From Lachnospiraceae bacterium (GTDB taxonomy: Bacteria; Bacillota; Clostridia; Lachnospirales; Lachnospiraceae), in contig JAILEM010000081.1 of the NCBI GenBank assembly GCA_024687745.1, forward strand, positions 1 through 64,000: a stretch of DNA of 64,000 bases. Direction: 5' to 3'. Positions within the stretch are counted from its first letter, which is position 1, and every line of letters starts with the position of its first letter. The notes beneath the pieces are model-generated. The model worked only from the letters and a program-made list of their open reading frames with translations, had not been told where the DNA came from and made no database searches. Both the position numbers and the translations under genes were made by a program. This document shows positions 19,870 to 28,806 of this stretch, one piece after another.

Positions 19870-20136
19870 TCATCTTCTGAGACCTAATCTCTTAACAAGA
19901 TCACGATATCTTTCGATGTCCTTTTTCTTAAGATAATCAAGAAGTCCTCTTCTCTGACCGATCATCTTATACATACCTCTTGCCGAGTGATGATCCTTGG
20001 GATTAACCTTAAGATGCTCTGTAAGCTCCTTGATCCTCTCTGTCAGTACCGCTACCTGAACCTCGGGTGAACCTGTATCACCTTCTGAACGGGCATACTC
20101 CTTCATGATCTCTGTCTTTTTCTCTTTGGATATCAT
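19870..20136 (-). CDS. rpsO: 30S ribosomal protein S15
   Basis: [24 protein letters not shown]...[24 protein letters not shown]. Confidence 0.97.
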   Translation of the reverse strand: MISKEKKTEIMKEYARSEGDTGSPEVQVAVLTERIKELTEHLKVNPKDHHSARGMYKMIGQRRGLLDYLKKKDIERYRDLVKRLGLRR

Positions 20137-20239
20137 TTTACTTCCTCCTTATATTTTATCCGCCATCACCACGGCCGGGTCGGAGTGTCCCAAACCCCAG
20201 TGACGGTAAGTCTGCAGGTTTTCAAACTCACAGTAACCA

Positions 20240-20270
20240 AAATTTTATCACAGATATGTCAAATTGTAAA
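20240..20270 (-). promoter_or_regulatory. rpsO promoter
   Basis: TTTACA - 17 bp - TAAAAT on minus strand. Confidence 0.5.
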
Positions 20271-20276
20271 GAATGA

Positions 20277-22055
20277 TTATTCCATATCCTCTTTTGCTAT
20301 CTTAATATGCACATCCTTAAGCTGCTGTTCATCAACCTTAGAGGGTGCTCCCATCATTACATCCTGTGCCATCTTGTTCATCGGGAAGGGTATTATCTCT
20401 CTTATACTTTCTTCGCCTGCGATGAGCATGATCATACGGTCGACTCCCGGAGCGATACCTGCATGAGGGGGAGCTCCGTAACAGAATGCATTATACATGG
20501 CGGGGAATTTTTCCTTTACTGCTTCCTCAGGCAGTCCCACTATCGAAAATGCCTTTACCATAGTCTTTGGATCATGGTTTCTGACCGCACCCGATGAAAG
20601 CTCCACGCCGTTACATACAAGGTCATACTGGTAAGCAAGTATATCAAGCGGATCCTTGTTTTCAAGCGCCTCTATACCACCCTGTGGCATTGAGAAGGGA
20701 TTATGACAGAATTCCAGCTCTCCCGACTCCTCCCCTATCTCATACATGGGGAAATCAACTATCCAGCAGAATTCATAGCTCTCCTTATTCATATGACCCT
20801 CACAGGCCTGTCCCAGAAACCTTCTTAAGACTCCCGCTCCCTTGAGGGCATCTGCCTTTTTACCGGAATTAAGTCCCACAAAGTCTCCGGCCTTAAGCTT
20901 AAGGGTCTCTATGACCTCATCCTTCTTCTCCTGGAGGAATTTGGCTATACCGCCTACTATCTCACCGTTTTCATCTATCCTGAACCAGTAGGATTTCTGT
21001 CCGCTGACAACCTCTGCATCCTGGCATATCTTATCTATGACCTTTCTCGAAGCACTGAAATCACTTACTGCTATGGCTTCAACCGTATTTCCCTCAAACG
21101 GCCCGAAGCCGCAGTCGCCCATAAGCTCCGTGACATCCTTTAAAACAAGGTCTATACGAAGGTCAGGCTTATCCGATCCGTATATCTCCATGGCATCTCT
21201 GTAGGCTATACGCTTAAAAGGAGCCTTTGAGGCTGTCTTATAAATACCGTATTTTTCAAAGACGGGAGGCAGCACTGCCTCTATAACCTCGAAAACATCC
21301 TCCTGTGTCGCAAAGGCCATCTCCATATCAAGCTGGTAAAACTCTCCCGGGGATCTGTCAGCTCTTGCATCCTCATCCCTGAAGCACGGAGCTATCTGGA
21401 AGTATCTGTCAAAGCCTGATGCCATAAGTATCTGCTTGAACTGCTGGGGCGCCTGGGGCAGGGCATAGAACTTGCCCGGATGGTTCCTTGAGGGCACCAG
21501 ATAATCCCTTGCTCCCTCAGGTGATGAACAGGTAAGTATCGGTGTCGTTATCTCAAGAAATCCCCGGGCATTCATGCTGTTTCTGAGTTCTGACACTATC
21601 CTGCTCCTGAGTACTATCTTATCCTTTACCGCAGGATTTCTGAGGTCCAAATATCTGTATTTAAGCCTTGTGCTCTCATCGGCCTCCTTGGAGTGGCTTA
21701 TCTCAAACGGCAGTTCATTGTATATACAGCTGCCAAGCACCTCGATGCTCTCCGGAACGACCTCGATATCTCCGGTATCCACATTCGGGTTCTTATTTGA
21801 CCTTTCTCTTACAACACCCTTTACGGACAGAGTTGATTCGTTATTTACTCCGCTTAGGGCCTCCATCATTTCTTCTGTTTCCACAACCACCTGGGTTATC
21901 CCGTAAAAATCCCTTAATATAAGAAATCCGAGATTTTTGCTGACTCTTCTCATATTATCATAGAAGCCGCAGAGAGTTACCTTCTCTCCCACATTTTCCA
22001 TTCTCAGCTCGTTGCAGTTGTGAGTTCTTGACTGTGACATTTTCATACACCTCAT
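20277..22055 (-). CDS. aspS: Aspartyl-tRNA synthetase
   Basis: RSRIVSELRNSMNARGFLEITTPILTCSSPEGARDYLVPSR, FRDEDARADRSPGEFYQLDMEM, APPHAGIAPGVDRMIML. Confidence 0.95.
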   Translation of the reverse strand: MRCMKMSQSRTHNCNELRMENVGEKVTLCGFYDNMRRVSKNLGFLILRDFYGITQVVVETEEMMEALSGVNNESTLSVKGVVRERSNKNPNVDTGDIEVVPESIEVLGSCIYNELPFEISHSKEADESTRLKYRYLDLRNPAVKDKIVLRSRIVSELRNSMNARGFLEITTPILTCSSPEGARDYLVPSRNHPGKFYALPQAPQQFKQILMASGFDRYFQIAPCFRDEDARADRSPGEFYQLDMEMAFATQEDVFEVIEAVLPPVFEKYGIYKTASKAPFKRIAYRDAMEIYGSDKPDLRIDLVLKDVTELMGDCGFGPFEGNTVEAIAVSDFSASRKVIDKICQDAEVVSGQKSYWFRIDENGEIVGGIAKFLQEKKDEVIETLKLKAGDFVGLNSGKKADALKGAGVLRRFLGQACEGHMNKESYEFCWIVDFPMYEIGEESGELEFCHNPFSMPQGGIEALENKDPLDILAYQYDLVCNGVELSSGAVRNHDPKTMVKAFSIVGLPEEAVKEKFPAMYNAFCYGAPPHAGIAPGVDRMIMLIAGEESIREIIPFPMNKMAQDVMMGAPSKVDEQQLKDVHIKIAKEDME

Positions 22056-22061
22056 ATATTT

Positions 22062-24152
22062 TTAATTATTTTTTTCCTCTTGTCCCGAAAGCCTGCTTTC
22101 AAACTCATCCTTTGGCATCGGCTTATCGTAGTAGTATCCCTGTATCATATCACATCCCTGATCTGCAAGGAATTCCACCTGATCCTTCACCTCGACTCCC
22201 TCGGCAACCGTTTTCATCTTAAGGCTCTTGGCTAACTTTATGGTCTCCGACACAACGGTCTTTCTCCTGCCGTCATCGCCCTCACCCCTGAAGAATTCCG
22301 CATCCAGCTTAAGTACATCAAGCGGCATATCCTTAAGGGAATTAAGTGAGGAATAGCCCGATCCGAAATCATCCATGGATATCGCAAATCCATATTCCTT
22401 AAGCTTATTGATCGTGGCGATGAGCTTACTCTTATCATCAAAGAAAGCACTCTCCGTAAGCTCTATCTCTATAAGCTCTCTCGGAGCTCCCTCAGAATCC
22501 ACGATATCCTTTATCTGATCTGCAAGATCGCTTTCTATGAAATGAGCCCTGGAAACATTTACGGATACAGGAACACAGTTCTTTCCCTCATTGAGCCATT
22601 TTCTCTGATCTCTTGCCACATGGCTTATCATATAATGGTCAAGATCCTTTATAAAGCCGTTTTTCTCAAAGATCGGAATGAATTTTCCGGGAGGTACAAG
22701 CCCGAATTCCGGAGACTGCCATCTGACCAGAGCCTCAGCTCCCTTTAGCTTATCATTTGAAGGATCGTATTTGGGCTGGTAATAGACCGCAAACTCTTCC
22801 TTGTTCAGTGCGGTTCTCTGTCTCTCCTGAACCTTATCTATCCAGATCTGGTCCTCTAGGAGTTTATTGTCAAAGAAGGCGACTCCGGATGCATCATTTT
22901 CACTGAGTGTAGCACTCGCGGCACAGGCATTGTTATATTCCATCTGCAGGTCAAGGTACTTTCTTCTTGCTATCTTATAGGAATCGTTCCTGTATACCTT
23001 TACGATATCAACTCCTGCCTGGAAGTTAAACATATGATCGGAATCTATCTTCTGTATCTGCCTCATGATATTATCAATTCTCATCAGAAAGATATTCTTC
23101 TCCTGATATCTCATAAGAAGGGCAAAGGCAGACTGTGAGCTTCTTGCGCATATCTCCTCCTTTATGATATACTGGCATATCGTATCATAGACCTTTTTAA
23201 GTACCTTCTCTCCCTCTGCGACCGAATGGCATACACAGTAATTTGTATAGTTCACAAACACGAGATTGACAACGGCATACTCGTATTTGGCGCTTTTCCT
23301 GCTCTTTAGCATTCTCTCACCCTTTATGAGGAAATACATCCAGTTATTACCCTTGGTGATGAGATCTGTATAAAAGAGCTTAAGTGTCTTCTTCTGACTG
23401 CTCGCCGACCTTATTATGCTCACAAGCACGATTATAAATATGGCGATACCTGCAAGGATGATAAAGACCGCGAAGGATCCAAGAAGTATGAACTCCCATA
23501 TCCCTATGGTAAAATTTGCCTTTCCGATAAAGGCTTCGCTCCCGTCACCTATATCTATGGACATCCACAGGGGAAGTCTTATAAATGCCTCATACTTTTC
23601 CTTAAGCTTTTCAAGACCCTCTGCCTTTTCCTCCGTAAGCTCATCCTTTGGAATATAGAAAAGCTCTGCCGACTCTTCAAGATCACTGAGATCCTTTCCG
23701 TTACATTCCTTTATAAGGCCCGGAAGGTCGAATTTGATATTGCCGTTTTCATCCGGACTTATAAATCCGTTTTCAGTATCCGCATAGGTGTTAACTTTCT
23801 TTGTTCCGTGTAAGAATCTGATATCCATAAGCTCATTGCCGCAGGTATCCTTACCGCTTAAATGAACCGTATTTCCATCCTTATCCTTTATGATATAAGA
23901 TCTTCCCTCTTTATCCAGGACGCTGAAAACCTTTTCACTGTTTTCCTTACCGTTATCCTCGTAGACCTTTGCCATATACGAGATTATCTCATATTCCGAG
24001 CTGAGCCTTGAATTAAGAATATATGCGGAGGTATTTGCCAGAAAAAATCCCAGAACACAAAGTACAGAAATACTTATCAACACATACAGGATGATCCCTA
24101 TCCAGGAATTACTCTTCTTTAACTGCCGTAATGCTTTACTGTTCTTTTCCAT
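22062..24152 (-). CDS. Membrane sensor protein with degenerate GGDEF and EAL phosphodiesterase domain
   Basis: KGAEALVRWQSPEFG, IEIELTESAFFD, MDDFGSGYSSLNSL; no GGDEF signature motif. Confidence 0.88.
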   Translation of the reverse strand: MEKNSKALRQLKKSNSWIGIILYVLISISVLCVLGFFLANTSAYILNSRLSSEYEIISYMAKVYEDNGKENSEKVFSVLDKEGRSYIIKDKDGNTVHLSGKDTCGNELMDIRFLHGTKKVNTYADTENGFISPDENGNIKFDLPGLIKECNGKDLSDLEESAELFYIPKDELTEEKAEGLEKLKEKYEAFIRLPLWMSIDIGDGSEAFIGKANFTIGIWEFILLGSFAVFIILAGIAIFIIVLVSIIRSASSQKKTLKLFYTDLITKGNNWMYFLIKGERMLKSRKSAKYEYAVVNLVFVNYTNYCVCHSVAEGEKVLKKVYDTICQYIIKEEICARSSQSAFALLMRYQEKNIFLMRIDNIMRQIQKIDSDHMFNFQAGVDIVKVYRNDSYKIARRKYLDLQMEYNNACAASATLSENDASGVAFFDNKLLEDQIWIDKVQERQRTALNKEEFAVYYQPKYDPSNDKLKGAEALVRWQSPEFGLVPPGKFIPIFEKNGFIKDLDHYMISHVARDQRKWLNEGKNCVPVSVNVSRAHFIESDLADQIKDIVDSEGAPRELIEIELTESAFFDDKSKLIATINKLKEYGFAISMDDFGSGYSSLNSLKDMPLDVLKLDAEFFRGEGDDGRRKTVVSETIKLAKSLKMKTVAEGVEVKDQVEFLADQGCDMIQGYYYDKPMPKDEFESRLSGQEEKNN

Positions 24153-24162
24153 TTCCGCTTCC

Positions 24163-26436
24163 TCATTTATTCAGTATCTTATTGATCTCATATACCATAT
24201 CATAAAGCTGTTCATTTGTTATCCCCCCAAATGACCTTATGGCCCTCAATGGCATATAATTATCCATAGCCTCTGACATCTCATCGGTTATGGCTTCCTT
24301 TGAAGAGCTGTTCTCATTTTTCTCTGTCTCTTCATCCCCTGACATAGCAGGTCTTATCACCTTTTCCATGAACTCCCCAAGCTGCGGATAAGCCTTTAAC
24401 TCACCTATGGTGGTCGTCACCTCTGCCTTAAAGGGAAGTTCTCTTTCCGCCTCAAGGATTATCCTTTCCCTGACGCTTATATTTTCACAGGAATTCCCGA
24501 CAAGTATATCATATTCCCCGCCGGGAGCATACCAGTCAGATATCTCCGTACTGTAATATGCAAAGGATCTTTGGTCAAGCTTCATGGTAACGGTCTTACT
24601 TTCTCCGGGTAAAAGCTCGACCTTTTCAAAGCCCTTAAGCTCCTTTAAAGGTCTTACCTCTGTTCCCGTTCTGTCGGAAACATAGAGCTGTATTACTTCC
24701 TTTCCTTTTCTGTCCCCAATATTGGTCACATCCACACTTACCTCTATATCATCGGTGACCTTATTTCCTCTCCTGTTGATCTTCAGGTTATCTATCTTAA
24801 AGCTCGTATATGAAAGGCCGTGTCCGAAGGGAAAAAGCACCTTCATATCCTTTGAATCATAATATCTGTAGCCTGTAAATACTCCCTCTCTGTAATATAC
24901 CTTTCCCCTCTTTCCGGGAAAGTTAAGATAACAGGGGGTATCCGAAAGCTTCAGGGGGAAGGTCTCTGCCAGATGTCCGCTCGGATTCACCTCTCCAAAG
25001 AGTACCCTTGAAAGTGCGATACCTACGGCTTCTCCCGAAAGATACGCCTCTATGACGCCCTTAACCTCATTTATCCAGGGCATCTCCACCGGTGACCCGT
25101 TATGAAGAACGACTATGACGTTGGGGTTGATCCCGGCTATCCTTGAGATAAGCCTGTTCTGGCATTCGGGAAGTCCCATATGCTTCCTGTCATATCCCTC
25201 TGATTCATAGGAATCGGGGAGTCCCGCAAATATTACCACCTTATCTGCAGCCTTTGCAGCAGAGAGTGCTTCCTTTATCTTTTGCTCATCCTCTTCATCG
25301 CTGTCACAGGCAAATCCCTCCGCATAGGTAATATCCGCTCTCTTTAAGGATTCGCTTAAGGTATCGCTTATCTTAAAGCAGTTGATATGCGAACTTCCGC
25401 CACCCTGAAACCTCGGTTTTTTTGCAAATCCTCCTATGAAGGCAAGCTTCTCATCTGCTGAAACAGGAAGGATATCCTCTTCATTTTTAAGTAAGACCAT
25501 GCACTCTGAAGCTATATCCGCTGCCTTTTCATGATCCTTTTCCCTGTCGAATATTCCTCCCTTTTTGTTCTCAAAATATTTAAATACTGTATTAAGAATT
25601 CTTTCAACTGTCTCATCAAGCTTCTTTTCGGACAGGATCCCCTTCTTTACGGCATCAACGATGAGCTTATCATTGTCAGAGCCGGTGACGGGCATTTCAA
25701 GATCAAGCCCTGCAATAACCCCCCTTACCCTGTCATTGACGGCACCCCAGTCACTCATCACATAACCTTTAAAGCCCCATTCATCTCTCAATACCTTTGT
25801 TAAGAGCCATTCGTTTTCGGATGAAAAGGTTCCGTTTATCTTATTATAGGAACACATAACGGTATAAGGATCAGCCTCCTTAACAGCCTTCTCGAAGGGA
25901 AGGAGATATATCTCCCTCAAGGTCCTTTCATCAACCTCCGATGAGCAGCTCATCCTCTCATGCTCCTGATTGTTTGCCGCAAAATGCTTTATGGATACAC
26001 CGACATTCTTAGACTGGACACCCTTAATATAGCTTGATGCCATTTCACCTGCAAGATAGGGATCCTCTGACATGTATTCAAAATTTCTCCCGCAGAGCGG
26101 TGATCTCTTTATATTGACCGCAGGGCCCAAAACCACGGATACGTCCTCAGCCTGACACTCATCTCCTATTATCTCACCCATTTTTCTTATGAGCTCTCTG
26201 TCAAAGGAAGAGGTTGTTGCACAGCCTGCAGGAAAACACACAGCCTTTATGCTGTCGTTAACTCCGAGATGATCGCCCTCCTCATCCTGTTTTCTTAGTC
26301 CATGGGGGCCGTCGCTTACCATAACCTCGGGTATACCAAGTCTTTCAACCCCCTTAAGATGCCAGTAATCCTTTCCCGAACACATACCGGCCTTTTCCTC
26401 AAGTGTCATCTCGCTTACAAGCTTCTTTATATCCAT
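24163..26436 (-). CDS. Glycoside hydrolase family 3 beta-glucosidase with fibronectin III-like C-terminus
   Basis: VMVSDGPHGLRKQ, IKHFAANNQEHERM, GYVMSDWGAV, EVIQLYVSDRTG. Confidence 0.92.
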   Translation of the reverse strand: MDIKKLVSEMTLEEKAGMCSGKDYWHLKGVERLGIPEVMVSDGPHGLRKQDEEGDHLGVNDSIKAVCFPAGCATTSSFDRELIRKMGEIIGDECQAEDVSVVLGPAVNIKRSPLCGRNFEYMSEDPYLAGEMASSYIKGVQSKNVGVSIKHFAANNQEHERMSCSSEVDERTLREIYLLPFEKAVKEADPYTVMCSYNKINGTFSSENEWLLTKVLRDEWGFKGYVMSDWGAVNDRVRGVIAGLDLEMPVTGSDNDKLIVDAVKKGILSEKKLDETVERILNTVFKYFENKKGGIFDREKDHEKAADIASECMVLLKNEEDILPVSADEKLAFIGGFAKKPRFQGGGSSHINCFKISDTLSESLKRADITYAEGFACDSDEEDEQKIKEALSAAKAADKVVIFAGLPDSYESEGYDRKHMGLPECQNRLISRIAGINPNVIVVLHNGSPVEMPWINEVKGVIEAYLSGEAVGIALSRVLFGEVNPSGHLAETFPLKLSDTPCYLNFPGKRGKVYYREGVFTGYRYYDSKDMKVLFPFGHGLSYTSFKIDNLKINRRGNKVTDDIEVSVDVTNIGDRKGKEVIQLYVSDRTGTEVRPLKELKGFEKVELLPGESKTVTMKLDQRSFAYYSTEISDWYAPGGEYDILVGNSCENISVRERIILEAERELPFKAEVTTTIGELKAYPQLGEFMEKVIRPAMSGDEETEKNENSSSKEAITDEMSEAMDNYMPLRAIRSFGGITNEQLYDMVYEINKILNK

Positions 26437-26454
26437 GATCTTTGGATCTCCCTT

Positions 26455-28611
26455 TTATTTTGCTCCATAGACACCATCATCCAATGCCGCCCGGATCTCT
26501 TCATATTCCTTATCAAATTTTTCCTGTACCCTCTTTACTTCATCTACGGATTCCATGAATACCTCGGCAACCCTTGGATCAAAATGGGTTCCTGCATCCT
26601 CCTTTATTATGTCCATAGCCTTTTCGAATGTAAAGGCAGGCTTATAAATACGCTTGGATACAAGGGCATCAAATACATCCGCAACCGCCATTACCCTTGC
26701 GGAAAGAGGTATATCCTCACCGGAAAGTCCTCTCGGATAACCCTTTCCGTTCCATTTTTCGTGATGGTAGCCTGCAAGATTCCTTGCTTCACCCAGGTAA
26801 TCCGCATTGTTGAGAGTTGCCATCGCCTTTTCGATTATCTCTTCACCCGCCGTAGTATGAGTCTTCATTATCTCAAATTCATCATCCGTAAGCTTTCCGG
26901 GTTTATTAAGTATCGCATCCGGAATACTTATCTTTCCGATATCATGAAGGGGTGCGGAGTTTACGACATCTGATATATATTCATCTGTGATCTGATCCGC
27001 ATAATATCCCTTAGCCCTTAAGGCCCTGAGTATTATCTCCGCATAGGCTGCTGTCTTTTTGATATGATTTCCTGTCGACTCATCCCTGTTCTCTACTATA
27101 TCCGCAAGAACGACTAACAGTCCGTTCTGCAGCTTTGTCAGAGCCTCCGACTTAGTCTGCATATCCTCATAATATCTCTGGGCATCCTCCGTTGTCTTAA
27201 CATAGGTATGGTAGAGTATCTCAAGCTCATCACCCGTCCCTATATTCAGCTCCTTAAGCTTGGATACGTTCTTATCTCTCTCTGCCTCACTGGTATATGC
27301 AAATTTGCCGGCCTGGTTGGACATGGCATTTATAGGCAGGATCAGATGATACTTTGCAAGCCAGAGACTGAAATTAAGTATCAGAAGGAAGAAGCCGAAT
27401 CCGAGCGAACAAAGCTTTAGCATGAAATTCTTCCCATAGACATTGATATCCGTCATGGGAATGTCTATACCGACATAGCAGACGCACTTATCCCCGTCAT
27501 ATACAGGTTCGTATACCGTCATAAGCCATCCGAATTTGTCATCGGAGATTATGGGGTCTATCCTTTCACCTGCAAGGAGCTCATCAAGATAGGGTTCAAA
27601 GGATTCATCAAACTCTATTATCTCTCCGGGCTCTGACGCTTCCACTTCCTCGGTATCAAGATCAAATACCACATGGCAGCCGTCCTTCTCTATTTTATAT
27701 ACATACAGATATTCTACCTCATTTGCTACCGCTTTTATTCCGTAAAGCTCTGCCTCTGTCTCATCATAGCCCTCTGCCCCGTGACCCTTTTCCATAAATT
27801 CATCCACTCTTTTTGCATCTATGACATTGGCCGATGCCTTTGCTACGCTGTCAGCCATCTTTATATGCTGATCCTCTGTATAATCCTTGAAAAGACGAAG
27901 AGCTATCGTACCTATTATTACCGCGATGGAAATGCAGGCCGCAGCTATGAGTATCACTACCTTATTCCTGATGGAGATATTGCGGACATTTGTCTCCTCT
28001 ATCGTATCTAAATCTTCCCTTTTGACAGGTGTCTGCATCCAGTTGGTAAGATCAAGGAAATTCCTTGTTTTTTCCGGGATCAGCCTTATGATCAAAATGG
28101 AGATGGGCACACTTATTATCTTATCCGCAATATCTAAAAGAAATGCACATATCGTATTTGAGAGAAAAACCCCAAGATGCATATGTGTATCCAAAAATAC
28201 GGATATATCATGTACTATCCCGCTTTCATCAGGTCCGCTCACCGTCCAGGTTATGAAAAATCCGTATACCCCTCCGATAGTTGATATAAGCAGAATGAAC
28301 AGGATCAGTTTTCCGATCCTTTTAAAATAACCTGCTCTGTAACAGTAAGTGGTACAGATGGCTATCAAAACATTAAGAATACTGAAATATGCATTATAGG
28401 AATCCTGTAACGAAGCTATAAGATTGGTTGATAAGGCCACTATGATACCGGGAACATATCCTCCCAAGGATGCGGATACAACGGTCCCTATAGTGTCCAG
28501 ATAAAACGGCGTACCAAGGACTGAAGCAAGCCTGTTGAAACCCATATTTACAAGGATCCCCAGGATGACCAGCCCGCATACCGCTACTCGGTTTTTTACT
28601 CTTTCGTTCAT
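26455..28611 (-). CDS. Membrane/Cache-type sensor with HD-GYP domain (predicted c-di-GMP phosphodiesterase)
   Basis: HIKKTAAYAEIILRALR..., APLHDIGKISIPDAIL, GYHHEKWNGKGYPRGLSGEDIPLSARVMAVADVFDAL. Confidence 0.92.
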   Translation of the reverse strand: MNERVKNRVAVCGLVILGILVNMGFNRLASVLGTPFYLDTIGTVVSASLGGYVPGIIVALSTNLIASLQDSYNAYFSILNVLIAICTTYCYRAGYFKRIGKLILFILLISTIGGVYGFFITWTVSGPDESGIVHDISVFLDTHMHLGVFLSNTICAFLLDIADKIISVPISILIIRLIPEKTRNFLDLTNWMQTPVKREDLDTIEETNVRNISIRNKVVILIAAACISIAVIIGTIALRLFKDYTEDQHIKMADSVAKASANVIDAKRVDEFMEKGHGAEGYDETEAELYGIKAVANEVEYLYVYKIEKDGCHVVFDLDTEEVEASEPGEIIEFDESFEPYLDELLAGERIDPIISDDKFGWLMTVYEPVYDGDKCVCYVGIDIPMTDINVYGKNFMLKLCSLGFGFFLLILNFSLWLAKYHLILPINAMSNQAGKFAYTSEAERDKNVSKLKELNIGTGDELEILYHTYVKTTEDAQRYYEDMQTKSEALTKLQNGLLVVLADIVENRDESTGNHIKKTAAYAEIILRALRAKGYYADQITDEYISDVVNSAPLHDIGKISIPDAILNKPGKLTDDEFEIMKTHTTAGEEIIEKAMATLNNADYLGEARNLAGYHHEKWNGKGYPRGLSGEDIPLSARVMAVADVFDALVSKRIYKPAFTFEKAMDIIKEDAGTHFDPRVAEVFMESVDEVKRVQEKFDKEYEEIRAALDDGVYGAK

Positions 28612-28642
28612 CGCTCCTCCTAAATATTCTGTCCAAAAACAT

Positions 28643-28733
28643 GATCCATCGGATCACCTTCCCTTGTAACAGAAAAAGGCCCTCCTTTCAGGATCTTAGA
28701 TCAGTTGCTTCTGTTACAGAGATCCAGATGATC
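28643..28733 (-). promoter_or_regulatory. Structured 5' leader upstream of the HD-GYP gene
   Basis: Perfect 10-bp arms TGTAACAGAA 28665-28674 / TTCTGTTACA 28709-28718, extended by GATCCATCGGATC 28643-28655 / GATCCAGATGATC 28721-28733. Confidence 0.6.
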
Positions 28734-28757
28734 GTCCATAGTATCCTTAACAAAAAA

Positions 28758-28785
28758 ATTATATATATTTTCGTGAAAAAAGCAA
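28758..28785 (-). promoter_or_regulatory. Sigma-A-like promoter for HD-GYP gene
   Basis: TTGCTT - 16 bp - TATAAT on minus strand. Confidence 0.6.
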
Positions 28786-28806
28786 TTATTTTGTATCATA
28801 TCCCTG

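Noticed and set aside
22056-22061. T-box leader for aspS
   Set aside because: aspS begins 6 bp after the EAL gene stop; there is no room for a leader and no T-box sequence.
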